Source: Saccharothrix syringae (lineage in GTDB: Bacteria > Actinomycetota > Actinomycetes > Mycobacteriales > Pseudonocardiaceae). Taken from it: a stretch of 64,000 bases of DNA. Each line of letters starts with the position of its first letter. Positions within the stretch are counted from its first letter, which is position 1. The notes beneath the pieces are model-generated. The model was given only the letters and a program-made list of their open reading frames with translations. It was not told the DNA's origin and did no database searches. The stretch covers positions 3,472,001 through 3,536,000 of the forward strand of contig NZ_CP034550.1 of the NCBI RefSeq assembly GCF_009498035.1, read 5' to 3'. Positions 8,447 to 16,830 of the stretch are shown here, piece by piece. A program made the translations under genes and the position numbers.

Positions 8447-9816
8447 GCTTGCCGTTTAAGGTCCCGGACGGGTGGTGTGCACCCCGGTTGATCATGGAAG
8501 CAGCCCTTGGTTGATCATCACTCTTGCGACAGAAGGATGAGCGACCAAAGGGCTGCGTGATCAGTGTGCACCATCTCGAATCCGGACCGGCACTCGGGGC
8601 GTTGTCCGGGTTCCGGCGTGAGTTCCACGGTTGCCTGACCCGCCGGGCGGACGGGCTGTTCGAGCTGGCCGACGCCGTGCTGTGTGCCGACGGACCGGTG
8701 CGCACCCTGGTCGGCCTGTCACTGACACCGGAGCACCGGCGCGGGCACGGCGGGCTGTACGACGTCTCGCCGTGGCTGCGTCCGGACGGCAACACCTGCC
8801 CGGACCGCTCCTTCTGCCACACCTACGGTCGCGGCCGCAACGAGCACCGCATGATCCCGGGATGGCCGTACTCGTTCGTGGCCGCGCTGGAGGCCGGCGG
8901 CACGTCGTGGACGGCGTTGCTGGACGCGGTTCGGTTGCCGCCCGGCGCGGACGTCGCCGCGGTGACCGTCGCCCAGCTGCGCGGGGTGCTCGAACGGCTG
9001 GTCGCCGCAGGCCAGTGGCGGCAGGGCGATCCGGAGATCATGGTGGTGCTCGACGCGGGCTACGACGCGCCCCGCATCGCGTATCTGTTGGCCGATCTGC
9101 CGGTGCGGGTGCTGGGGCGGATGCGGTCGGACCGGGTGCTGTGCCGGCCGACCCCACCCCGGGTCGGCACCGCCACCGCACAGGCATGGAACCGGCTGCA
9201 CCCACGCCTGACCCGCCGAGCCGCCTGGATCGACCACACCGCACCGCTGCCGATCATCGAGGGCACCGTCATCCGGCTGACAGTGGAACGGCTGCCCAGC
9301 GGCGGGGTGAACAAACCGGTCTGGTTGTGGTGCTCGGCCGTCGACGCCGACGCGGCGCGGGTCGACTGCTGGTGGCAGATGTTCCTGCGGCGCTTCGACA
9401 TCGAGCACACCTTCCGCATGCTCAAGCAGACCCTCGGCTGGACCCGGCCACGGTTGCGCGACCCCGACGCCGCCGACCGCTGGACCTGACTGATCCTCGC
9501 CGCCCACACCCAACTACGCCTGGCCCGTCCACTGGTCGCCGACCTGCGCCACCCCTGGGAACGACCCGCCGAACCCGCCAGGCTCACCCCGGCCCGCGTC
9601 CGGCGCGGGTTCCGCAACCTCCACACGAAGATCGCCCGCCCAGCAGCGGCACCGAAACCTGTTCGGCCCGGCCCGGGACGACCCGTCGGGTCGAAGAATC
9701 GCATTGTCGCGCAACGCTTCGACGTCGGACTCATCCTGGCCACCGGCCAGGCACACACCCGACCAACCCACCACAAGAAGGGCACCAAACCCCGCCGAAC
9801 AGCTTGAACGGCAAGC
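8447..9816 (+). mobile_element. IS701-like insertion sequence
   Basis: The ends are inverted repeats GCTTGCCGTTTAAG (8447) and, in reverse complement, GCTTGCCGTTCAAG (ending 9816), with one mismatch in 14. TTA flanks both sides (8444-8446 and 9817-9819); read as a 4-bp target it is TTAG, which fits the YTAR preference known for IS701 elements. The single transposase gene is on the plus strand and has a nonsense codon. The right end directly abuts the N-terminal part of the split SDR. Confidence 0.75.
8524..9807 (+). pseudogene. IS701-like transposase with in-frame TGA
   Basis: The frame from 8524 reads LFELADAVLCADGPVRTLVG and VVLDAGYDAPRIAYLLADLP (catalytic Asp region), then FDIEHTFRMLKQTLGWTRP (catalytic Glu region). 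It ends at TGA 9487-9489 after DAADRWT. The same frame continues as LILAAHTQLRLARPLVADLR and runs to a TGA at 9805-9807. Relatives have a tryptophan or similar residue here, so a TGG to TGA change is the simplest explanation. The lost 106 residues are normally conserved, so the enzyme is probably inactive. The start is approximate; GTG 8560 is an alternative. Confidence 0.75.
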
Positions 9817-10062
9817 TTAGTGGCGGCGTAGAACTCCAGGCGGGGGACGGCGCGCAGGGCCGCGCTGGAGGAGAGCAGCACCACCGAGGCGCCGGCCGTC
9901 AGCAGCGGCAGCGCCTTCTGGACGGTGGAGATCGTGCCCTTGGGGTTGATCGAGGTGGTGCGGTCGTCCTCCTCCTCGGTGATCGCGCCGAGCGGGCCGT
10001 GGTCCCCGACCGCGGCGTTGGCCGCCACGGCGTCCAGCTCGGCCGGCAGGCGGCGGATCACC
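9817..10062 (-). pseudogene. SDR oxidoreductase, central part
   Basis: The minus strand reads GPLGAITEEEDDRTTSINPK, then STVQKALPLLTAGASVVLLS and VPRLEFYAATK up to the IS701-like end. These are the SDR elements around the second half of the Rossmann fold: the NxKGT strand, the SSS catalytic serine region and the YxxxK active site. The preceding stretch (RRLPAELDAVAANAAVGDHG) lacks the expected TGxxxGIG cofactor motif and NAG loop, so the N-terminus had also been deleted or eroded. The C-terminal half continues at 836-524. Confidence 0.8.
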
Positions 10063-10333
10063 CGCTCGGGGGTTTCGGGTTCGGTCGCTGGAGGAGAGCG
10101 CTCGGTGGGCTGTGCCGCCGGCCCGCGGACTGCGCTGGTCCTGTCCAATGCGGATCGAATTCCTCTCGGCGCGGAATTCGTCGAACCCGAGAGCGGGGTT
10201 GACTCGCGCGCTAGCCTGTGACCGCTGCGACGTTCTCTTTCGCGGTGAACGCTCAAGCCGGGGGGTGGAGCGACACAACCGTGCTGCGGCTGTTTTCTCT
10301 TCGCGCAGCCATGTGCGTCGTCGAAGCGACACC

Positions 10334-12691
10334 ATGCCCCGATTGTCGTCTTCGTCAGGGGGGCTTGCGTTGTTGTGCAGATCAGTTTTACCGATCGCGG
10401 CCGCGTTGGCCGTGGTGCTGGCGCCTGCGATGGCCACCGCGGCCGTGGGTGCGGAACAACCGAAGCAGGGCGAGAACTGCACGTTCGTCGAGGGGGAGCA
10501 CACGCGTTGCGTGCGCGTCGGCATCGACCTGCCCGAGGTGCCCCGAATCGGCGGCACGGCTGCGATCGGCATCGAGGTCGCCGCGCAGGCCGGGATCGGT
10601 GAGGCGGAGGTGATCGTCGACCTGCCCGCCACGCTGAGGTGGGAGCGCGTGCCCGAGGGGTTCACCACGTCGCGGATCACCGGTGCGCCACCGGAAACCG
10701 GTGGCGTCGTGGAACGGGCTTCGGGCACGCTGAAGCTCACCGGCGGCCTGGCGGTGCGGCTGGACGCGACCGTGACGGCCGTGGCCACCGGCGCGGCGCC
10801 CATCCGCGCGGCCGTGGTGGGGGCGACGCACAGCCAGCTCGACACCGCTTCCGGGAACCTGGTCGCCACGGTGGGGCGGACGTCGGGCGAATCGTTCCAG
10901 GGGTACCGCGAAGCGGAGGTCAACGAGGTCACGGCCACACCGGCCTCCGCGACGGTCACGCGGGCCACGCCGCGCCTGCCGCACCGGTCGGTCGGCGGGG
11001 AGGGGCTGGCGAAGCCCACCGGGCTGCCGACCGACCCGCAGGCGCAGGCGTTGACCTGCGTGCGGGGCTCGTGGCAGTACCAGGACCAGAACGCCCAGTG
11101 GCACCCGTCGGCGAACTTCCAGGTGCAGCTGTGGCGGCGCACGTTCGTCGGTCCCCAGTTGCTCACCTCGGACATCACCGACGAGAACGGCGCGTACCGG
11201 GTGTGCTCGACCTCGGCGGCCGGTTCCGACGTCTACGTCCGGTTCCTCGCCGAGAACGGCAAGTGGTCGGTGGTGAACAACAACAACGACCCGTACGCGT
11301 TCGTCAGCCGCGACATCGACAACATCGGCAACGGCGCGACGGTGGACCTGGGCGCGCTCAACCCGGCCGACAACAACCTCATGCGCGCGCTGCACGCGTT
11401 CGACGAGGTCAACGACGCCAAGAACTGGACCCCCGGCGACTGCTGGGACGCCCGGCACACCAACTGCCGGGTCGTGCAGTTCCGGTGGACGCCCACGTCG
11501 ACCCAGGGCCCGTTCTACCGGACCGGCGAGAAGCGGGTGTACCTGCGGGCCGACGACCCGAACTTCCGGTCCGTCGTGGTGCACGAACTGGGTCACGCGG
11601 TGATGGACGAGGTCTACGAGGACAACTTCCCGCGCGCCGACAACTGCAGCCCGCACTACCTCAACCGCGCGTCCTCCCAGGGCTGTGCGTGGACGGAGGG
11701 CTTCGCCGACTGGTACCAGGCGGCGGTGTACGACGATCCGCGCTACATCGGCGGGCCGGGCTTCGAGGTACCGCTGGAAACCCCGACGTGGGGCACGGCG
11801 GACTGGGACAACGGGGACGCGGTCGAAGGTCGGGTCGCGGGGGCGCTGGTCGACCTGGCGGACCGGGCGGTCGAGCCGTACTGGGACGCCTACGGCGAAG
11901 GAGCGCCGAACCGGCTGTGGGAGACGTTCCTCAACCACCGGTCCGCCTCGTTCAACGAGTACTGGACCCAGCGCGGCCAGGACCAGTTCGACGTGTCCGA
12001 CGGTCCGCAGGGCAGCCTGTTCCAGAACACGATCGACTACGGCTACCGCAACCCGCTGGCCGACAACCAGGCGTTGACCAGGCCGGAGCCGCTGACCCCG
12101 CACAACTACCAGTTCCGGACCACGACCGTGTTCTGGTCGGCGGTGGCGGTGCGGCCACCGGCGGGCGCGCGGTACGACCTGTCGGTGTTCGACGACCGGG
12201 ACCTCAGGCAGCAGCTCGCGTCGAGCACGCTCGGGCCGGATGTGGTGAACTTCGTCGCCGTCGACTCCAACCGCAGGCCGCTGGGCGACTACTACCCGCA
12301 GGTCAGGGCCGTGTCCGGGCACGGTGACTACCAGATCCAGCTGGCCCAGGGCGCGAGCCAGCTGCCGGCCGCCTCCAGCACGCAGATCACCATGGGCGCG
12401 GGCGACGTCGTCGCGGTGCGCGACGTCTGCGGTGTCACGCCGGACCAGCAGATCACGGTGACCGCCACCCCGTCGGACGGCGGCCAGGACGCGGAGCTGT
12501 TCCTGCTGGCCTCCAACCCGGACCAGCCCTCGACCTTCGTGCAGGGCCGCGCGTCGGCCGTGGCGCAGGCCACCGGGCAGGGACCGGGCCTGCCGGAAAC
12601 GCTGACGCACACCGCCACGTCCTCGGGCTGCTACGGGGTCGTGCTGGTCAATCGCGGCGGTGCGGGCGTCTACACGCTCAGCCGCGGCTGA
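10334..12691 (+). CDS. Secreted zinc metallopeptidase-like protein (HELGH)
   Basis: The 785-residue protein begins with a long signal peptide (hydrophobic PIAAALAVVLAPAMATAAVG, cleavage about residue 38). Residues 40-200 look like a beta-sandwich domain, and residues 230-330 like a carboxypeptidase-regulatory or transthyretin-like domain (ITDENGAYRVC). The catalytic module has HELGHAVMDEV at about residue 417 and EGFADWY about 38 residues later, giving the HExxH plus downstream Glu pattern of gluzincins. The C-terminal 150 residues are beta-rich and could be a binding domain. The mature protein should be extracellular. No substrate can be named. A lipoprotein gene follows 62 bases downstream. 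Confidence 0.75.
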   Translation: MPRLSSSSGGLALLCRSVLPIAAALAVVLAPAMATAAVGAEQPKQGENCTFVEGEHTRCVRVGIDLPEVPRIGGTAAIGIEVAAQAGIGEAEVIVDLPATLRWERVPEGFTTSRITGAPPETGGVVERASGTLKLTGGLAVRLDATVTAVATGAAPIRAAVVGATHSQLDTASGNLVATVGRTSGESFQGYREAEVNEVTATPASATVTRATPRLPHRSVGGEGLAKPTGLPTDPQAQALTCVRGSWQYQDQNAQWHPSANFQVQLWRRTFVGPQLLTSDITDENGAYRVCSTSAAGSDVYVRFLAENGKWSVVNNNNDPYAFVSRDIDNIGNGATVDLGALNPADNNLMRALHAFDEVNDAKNWTPGDCWDARHTNCRVVQFRWTPTSTQGPFYRTGEKRVYLRADDPNFRSVVVHELGHAVMDEVYEDNFPRADNCSPHYLNRASSQGCAWTEGFADWYQAAVYDDPRYIGGPGFEVPLETPTWGTADWDNGDAVEGRVAGALVDLADRAVEPYWDAYGEGAPNRLWETFLNHRSASFNEYWTQRGQDQFDVSDGPQGSLFQNTIDYGYRNPLADNQALTRPEPLTPHNYQFRTTTVFWSAVAVRPPAGARYDLSVFDDRDLRQQLASSTLGPDVVNFVAVDSNRRPLGDYYPQVRAVSGHGDYQIQLAQGASQLPAASSTQITMGAGDVVAVRDVCGVTPDQQITVTATPSDGGQDAELFLLASNPDQPSTFVQGRASAVAQATGQGPGLPETLTHTATSSGCYGVVLVNRGGAGVYTLSRG

Positions 12692-12753
12692 TCCCGCCGG
12701 TGCCGGCCGGGACCGCATCCCCGGCCGGCACCTCCCGGAGGTGCAACCACATC

Positions 12754-13479
12754 GTGCGCCCTGCCCGTCCTGTGACCGTGAGACTCGTCCTCGCCGCGGC
12801 GGCGGTCGTCCTCGCCGCCTGCCAGTCCACGCCCGCGCCACCGTCCGGGAAGACCGTCGCGCTGCGCGTGGAGGTGATCGGGGGCGGACCGCTGCGGCCG
12901 GGGACCGTGACGTTCCCGGAGTTCGTGCTCTACGGCGACCGCACGCTGATCAGGGCCGACGGTGACGTGCCCGTTGAGCACCACCTGACGCGGGAGGAGT
13001 TCGACCGGATTTACGACCGCGCCCGGTCCGCCGGGCTGGAGACGGCGCGGACGTTCGACGAGCAGGCCCCCGACGCACCGGTGCTGGAGGTCGTGTTCGG
13101 CTTCGACGGCGGCCGGTCGGTCACCCGGATCACCGCACCCGACCGGGAAAGCCCGGGAGAGGCGGGTGAGGTCACGCGGGCGGTGGTGGTGGATCCGGAG
13201 CGGGACCTGTCCTCGCCCCACCAGCCCTATGCGCCAGAACGCGTCGCTGTCGTCGCGGGCACCTCGTCAGGCGCGGCGGAGGGACCGGAATGGCCACTGG
13301 AACCGCTGGCCGAAGGGGTTGCCCTCAATGGTGGGCGTTGTGCGGTCTACGACGCGGCCCAAGTCCACGAGATCCGCTCCGACACGACGTGGACGAGCCG
13401 CGGGGTGGCTTATCGGGTGCAGGTGAGACCTCTGCTGCCCGACGAGGCCGACTGCGCGGCGCTGACCCACCAGCCGTGA
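12754..13479 (+). CDS. Lipoprotein of unknown function
   Basis: GTG 12754 has CGGAGG upstream; an in-frame GTG at 12772 is an alternative. The N-terminus is a lipoprotein signal: basic residues, then LVLAAAAVVLAAC with Cys about residue 20 in the lipobox. The mature 220 residues contain VALRVEVIGGGPLRPGTVTF, VVFGFDGGRSVTRITAPD and a C-terminal half with two cysteines (NGGRCAVYDAA and PDEADCAAL). It would be anchored to the outer face of the membrane. It may be co-transcribed with the upstream metallopeptidase. No family was recognised. Confidence 0.7.
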   Translation: MRPARPVTVRLVLAAAAVVLAACQSTPAPPSGKTVALRVEVIGGGPLRPGTVTFPEFVLYGDRTLIRADGDVPVEHHLTREEFDRIYDRARSAGLETARTFDEQAPDAPVLEVVFGFDGGRSVTRITAPDRESPGEAGEVTRAVVVDPERDLSSPHQPYAPERVAVVAGTSSGAAEGPEWPLEPLAEGVALNGGRCAVYDAAQVHEIRSDTTWTSRGVAYRVQVRPLLPDEADCAALTHQP

Positions 13480-13644
13480 CGGGAGGTGGGTGGACGCCGG
13501 GGCGTGGAGGCGTGTGCCGGGGTGGGGGCGGTGAGCGGTGTCAGGGGAGGAATCAGGTGGGGGTCAGGGAGACCCCTGATGGCAGGGTGCCCGATCGCGG
13601 GCAGGCTGAAGGCGTCAACAACGATCCGCTGTTCGAGGAGAGTC

Positions 13645-13935
13645 ATGAGCGAGTCCAGGCCCGAGTCCGTCAGTACCGCTGTCGACGCCGTGGTCCACGC
13701 CGTTCGCGGGCTGGTCAGCGAGGGCGTCAACCGCCGTGTGGTCGTGCGTGACAGCAAGGAAGACGTGGTGCTGGAGGTGCCGGTGGCCCTGGGGTTGGTC
13801 GCGGTGCTGGCCGCCCCGGTGGTCACGGCGATCGGTACCGGTGTCGCGCTGGCCGGCAAGTGCGCGATTGCGGTCGAGGACCGCCGGCAGCCCGGCAGCC
13901 AGGCCGCGACCACGGTCGACAGCGAGCAGGTGTAG
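13645..13935 (+). CDS. DUF4342 small membrane-associated protein
   Basis: ATG 13645 follows GAGGAGAGTC. The 96-residue product has a helical N-terminus (VDAVVHAVRGLVSEGVNRRV), a strand (VVVRDSKEDVVLEVPVALGL) and a hydrophobic segment (VAVLAAPVVTAIGTGVALA), ending in a short charged tail. This order matches DUF4342 proteins, in which a small helical domain is followed by a membrane helix. The function of the family is unknown. It stands alone between the lipoprotein and the convergent WYL regulator. Confidence 0.7.
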   Translation: MSESRPESVSTAVDAVVHAVRGLVSEGVNRRVVVRDSKEDVVLEVPVALGLVAVLAAPVVTAIGTGVALAGKCAIAVEDRRQPGSQAATTVDSEQV

Positions 13936-14000
13936 CCGGCGGTTGCGGGTCGATGGGGTTTCCCGCTGCATAGGAGGCTTTCCGGGCGTGGTTCCGGTGG

Positions 14001-14948
14001 TCAGGCGCGGGCGTAGCGCTCCGCGAGGGTGCGCAGCAGCGGCCTGAGCTCGCTGGGCGACTCGACGGTGAAGTCCATGCCCAGCATGCCGATGTAGGCG
14101 GCGATCGTGTCCAGCGAGTCGGCGCCGGTGACGAGGACCGAGGTGGTGTCGGTGACCGTCTCGACCACGCCGACGGCCGGGTGGATCCGGTCGAGGACGG
14201 CCTGGGCCGGCGCGTCGACCCGCAGGCGTGCGTGCACCCGCCAGCCGCTGGACGCGACACGGTGCATGGTGAAGCTCGTGTAGTCCTCGTCGGGCAGTGC
14301 GGTGGGGGCGAACCGGCGGTGGGTGCGCGTGCGTGGCGTGATCCAGTCCGCCCGGTAGACGTCCCACTCGCCGCTGGACGGGTCGCGGGCCACCAGGTAC
14401 CAGCGCCGCTTCCAGGCGAGCAGGCGGTAGGGCTCGACGAGCAGCGCGGTGTCGCGGTAGTCGAAGCGGAACCACTCGACGTCGTGGATCGCGGTCGCGA
14501 TGGTGCGCAGCACGGCGGGGTCGACCTCGGGGTCCGGGGCGTCGGTGTCGGTGTTCTCCGGCGCGTGCTCCACGACCGAGGCCAGCGCCTCCACCGTCGG
14601 CCGCAGGCGTGTCGGCAGGACCTGTTCGAGCTTGGCCAGCGCGCGGGCGCTGGCGGTCCCGATCCCGGCGATGCCGCGGCCGGCGCGCAACCCGATCGCC
14701 ACGGCCACCGCCTCCTCGTCGTCCAGGAGCAGCGGGGGGAGCTTGCCGCCCGCGCCGAGCCGGTAGCCGCCCGTCGCGCCGCGGGTGGCCTCGACGGGGT
14801 AGTCGAGCGTGCGGAGGCGCTCCACGTCGTTGCGGACGGTGCGGGTCGTGACGCCCAGCCGGTCGGCGAGCTCGGTGCCGCTCCACGACGGGCGCGACTG
14901 GAACAGCGCCAGGAGCGCGAGGAGCCGTGCCGATGTGTCCGCGGTCAC
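14001..14948 (-). CDS. WYL-domain transcriptional regulator (HTH_11-WYL)
   Basis: GTG 14948 follows GGAGGGTGTCGTA. The 315-residue protein has an N-terminal winged helix (LADRLGVTTRTVRNDVERLR, then TRGATGGYRLGAGGKLPPLL), a middle WYL domain (WFRFDYRDTALLVEPYRLLA, WKRRWYLVARDP) and a C-terminal WCX-like extension. This is the common actinobacterial YafY/DeoR-like architecture. It is divergent from the epoxide hydrolase gene with 60 bases between starts. A palindrome in that gap (14966-14988) is the probable operator, so it likely controls the hydrolase and itself. The ligand is unknown. Confidence 0.85.
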   Translation of the reverse strand: MTADTSARLLALLALFQSRPSWSGTELADRLGVTTRTVRNDVERLRTLDYPVEATRGATGGYRLGAGGKLPPLLLDDEEAVAVAIGLRAGRGIAGIGTASARALAKLEQVLPTRLRPTVEALASVVEHAPENTDTDAPDPEVDPAVLRTIATAIHDVEWFRFDYRDTALLVEPYRLLAWKRRWYLVARDPSSGEWDVYRADWITPRTRTHRRFAPTALPDEDYTSFTMHRVASSGWRVHARLRVDAPAQAVLDRIHPAVGVVETVTDTTSVLVTGADSLDTIAAYIGMLGMDFTVESPSELRPLLRTLAERYARA

Positions 14949-14965
14949 TACGACACCCTCCGTCT

Positions 14966-14988
14966 TATAGGAACGTTCCTTTCCTATA
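14966..14988. promoter_or_regulatory. Palindromic operator between WYL regulator and epoxide hydrolase
   Basis: Arms TATAGGAA (14966-14973) and TTCCTATA (14981-14988) form an inverted repeat, with GGAACGTTCC as an inner palindrome at 14970-14979. It lies in the 60-base gap between divergent starts, where a regulator site and overlapping promoters would be expected. Confidence 0.6.
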
Positions 14989-15008
14989 TGCACTCTAGCG
15001 TCTGTGCC

Positions 15009-16142
15009 ATGACGAACACGGAGATCCGCCCCTTCCGCATCGAGGTCACGCAGGCCGAGCTGGACGACCTGACCGGTCGCCTCGACCGCACCCGCCTGCC
15101 GCAGCCGGCGCCGGGCGACACCTGGGAGCACGGCACCCCCAACCACTACCTGCGCGAGGCCGTGGCGGCGTGGCGCGCGTTCGACTGGCGCGCCGCCGAG
15201 GGGCGCATCAACGCCCACCCGCACTTCGTCACCGAGATCGACGACCAGCCGATCCACTTCATCCACGCGGAGTCGCCGCACGAGGGCGCGACGCCGCTGC
15301 TGCTCGCGCACACCTACCCCGGCTCGTCGGTCGACTACCTCGACGTGATCGGCAGGCTCACCGACCCCGTCGCCCACGGCGGGCGCGCCGAGGACGCGTT
15401 CCACGTCGTCGTGCCGGACGCACCCGGCTTCGGCTTCTCCAACCCGGTCACCGAACCGGGCTGGACCACCGCCCGCGTGGCCCGCGCCTACGACACCCTC
15501 ATGCGCGGGCTCGGCTACCGGCGCTACGGCGTCCACGGCTCCGACCACGGCGCGATGGTCGCCCGCGAACTCGGCGTCCTCGCCCCGGAGGGCTTCCTGG
15601 GGTTGCACGTGCTCCAACTGTTCTCCTTCCCGTCGGGCGACCCCGCGGAGTTCGAACGACTCGAACCGCGGGACCACGCCGCTCTGGAGCACATGCGGTG
15701 GTTCCAGAAGGTCGGCGGCTACAACACCATGAACGCCAGCAGGCCGCAGACGGTCGCGGCCGGGCTCAGCGACTCGCCGATCGGGATGCTCGCCTACAGC
15801 GAGCTGTTCAACTCCTTCGGCAACGGCACGTCCCTGGTGCCGCTGGAGACCATCCTCACCGAGGTGTCCGTCAACTGGTTCGCGAACGCCGCCGCGGGCA
15901 TGGCCCGGTCCTACTTCGACAACGCGGCCGCCCCCGCCGACGGGCCCGCCCCGGTGAACGCCGCCCCGACCGGCGTGGCCGTGTTCGCCGACGATTTCCA
16001 GACCGTCAAGGTGTTCGCGGAACGGGACAACTCCAACATCGTGCACTGGAGCCGTTTCGAGAAGGGCGGCCACTTCGCCGCACTGGAGGTCCCGGAGGTC
16101 GTGGCGGACGACATCCGGACGTTCTTCACCGCGCTGCGGTGA
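15009..16142 (+). CDS. Epoxide hydrolase family alpha/beta hydrolase
   Basis: The 377-residue protein starts with the epoxide hydrolase N-terminal domain (RPFRIEVTQAELDDLTGRLD). The hydrolase fold follows, with the oxyanion region HTYPGSSVDYLDVIGRL, the nucleophile elbow VHGSDHGAMVAREL (Asp as nucleophile) and a C-terminal catalytic His in KGGHFAALEVPE. Length and order match bacterial microsomal-type epoxide hydrolases (about 380 residues). It would add water to an epoxide in the cytoplasm; the substrate is unknown. It is divergent from the WYL regulator. Confidence 0.85.
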   Translation: MTNTEIRPFRIEVTQAELDDLTGRLDRTRLPQPAPGDTWEHGTPNHYLREAVAAWRAFDWRAAEGRINAHPHFVTEIDDQPIHFIHAESPHEGATPLLLAHTYPGSSVDYLDVIGRLTDPVAHGGRAEDAFHVVVPDAPGFGFSNPVTEPGWTTARVARAYDTLMRGLGYRRYGVHGSDHGAMVARELGVLAPEGFLGLHVLQLFSFPSGDPAEFERLEPRDHAALEHMRWFQKVGGYNTMNASRPQTVAAGLSDSPIGMLAYSELFNSFGNGTSLVPLETILTEVSVNWFANAAAGMARSYFDNAAAPADGPAPVNAAPTGVAVFADDFQTVKVFAERDNSNIVHWSRFEKGGHFAALEVPEVVADDIRTFFTALR

Positions 16143-16272
16143 CCTCCCGGGAACGGCCTCCCGCCCCCTCGCCGGCTCCTGCCCGTCGGCTCCGGCACCG
16201 GAGGCAAACAGAGCCGCGGTTCTGCTAGTGTTCGAGCAAGCAGAATCACCGTTCTTTTTGCAGGAGGTGCGG

Positions 16273-16830
16273 GTGCCGCGGCTCACCGACGCGCGCAAGG
16301 AGCTCCGACGTGCGCAGATCACCGAGGCGGCGGTGCGCTGCTTCGGGCGCAGCGGCCTGGAGCGGACGTCGATCGCCGACATCACGGCCGAGTCGGGTCT
16401 GTCGACCGGATCGATCTACGCGCACTACCGCAGCAAGGCCGAGCTGGTCCAGGCCGCCGCCCGGGCCACGCTGGCCAAGCGCGCCGAGGTCCTGGGCGAG
16501 TACGCCCGGGCCGAGGACCCGCCCGACCCGGACGAACTGCTCGCCCGCATGACCTCCGCCGTCAACCCGGTCGAGGCCAGGTTCGGCGTGCAGATCTGGG
16601 CCGAGGCCACGACCGATCCGGTGATCGGCCGCATCGTCACGGACATGATCGGCCGGTTGCGCCTGATGGTGCACGACTGCGTGACGGCGTGGCTGGTCAG
16701 GGCCGAGGGCGGCGATCCGGCCGCCGCTCGGGAGCGGGCCGCGCCGATCGCACACCGGGTGATCGCCCTCTACCTCGCCGAACTGCTCCAGACCGCCTTG
16801 CGACCACCTGCCGAGGAGACCACCTCGTGA
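16273..16830 (+). CDS. TetR family regulator
   Basis: GTG 16273 is chosen because AGGAGG lies 5 bases upstream. The 185-residue product has a standard TetR HTH (ARKELRRAQITEAAVRCFGR, TSIADITAESGLSTGSIYAH, then YRSKAEL) and a helical C-terminal ligand domain. Its TGA overlaps the GTG of the aldo/keto reductase (16827-16830), so regulator and enzymes form one operon, presumably autoregulated. No clear palindrome was picked out upstream. Confidence 0.85.
   Translation: MPRLTDARKELRRAQITEAAVRCFGRSGLERTSIADITAESGLSTGSIYAHYRSKAELVQAAARATLAKRAEVLGEYARAEDPPDPDELLARMTSAVNPVEARFGVQIWAEATTDPVIGRIVTDMIGRLRLMVHDCVTAWLVRAEGGDPAAARERAAPIAHRVIALYLAELLQTALRPPAEETTS

Larger units (their letters stand above)
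837..9816. mobile_element. 8,980-bp IS-bounded island inserted in an SDR gene
   Basis: The island lies between direct TTA repeats at 834-836 and 9817-9819; removing it restores the SDR reading frame. It is a chain in which each junction carries TTA: IS1182-like (837-3841), TTA, IS5-like (3845-4852), TTA, cargo (4856-8443), TTA (8444-8446), IS701-like (8447-9816), TTA. The cargo holds a peptide/unknown/DUF6895-like/serine hydrolase operon and a small secreted protein. The outer ends belong to different IS families, so this is not a simple composite transposon. Stepwise insertion or IS-mediated recombination is the likely origin (inference). Confidence 0.75.

Noticed and set aside
837..9816. 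Classical composite transposon explanation for the island
   Set aside because: The outer ends come from an IS1182-like and an IS701-like element with different terminal repeats, so a single transposase could not have moved the whole unit.
10112..10333. Upstream extension of the metallopeptidase frame
   Set aside because: The extension has no signal-like start or ribosome binding site, and ATG 10334 begins a proper signal peptide.
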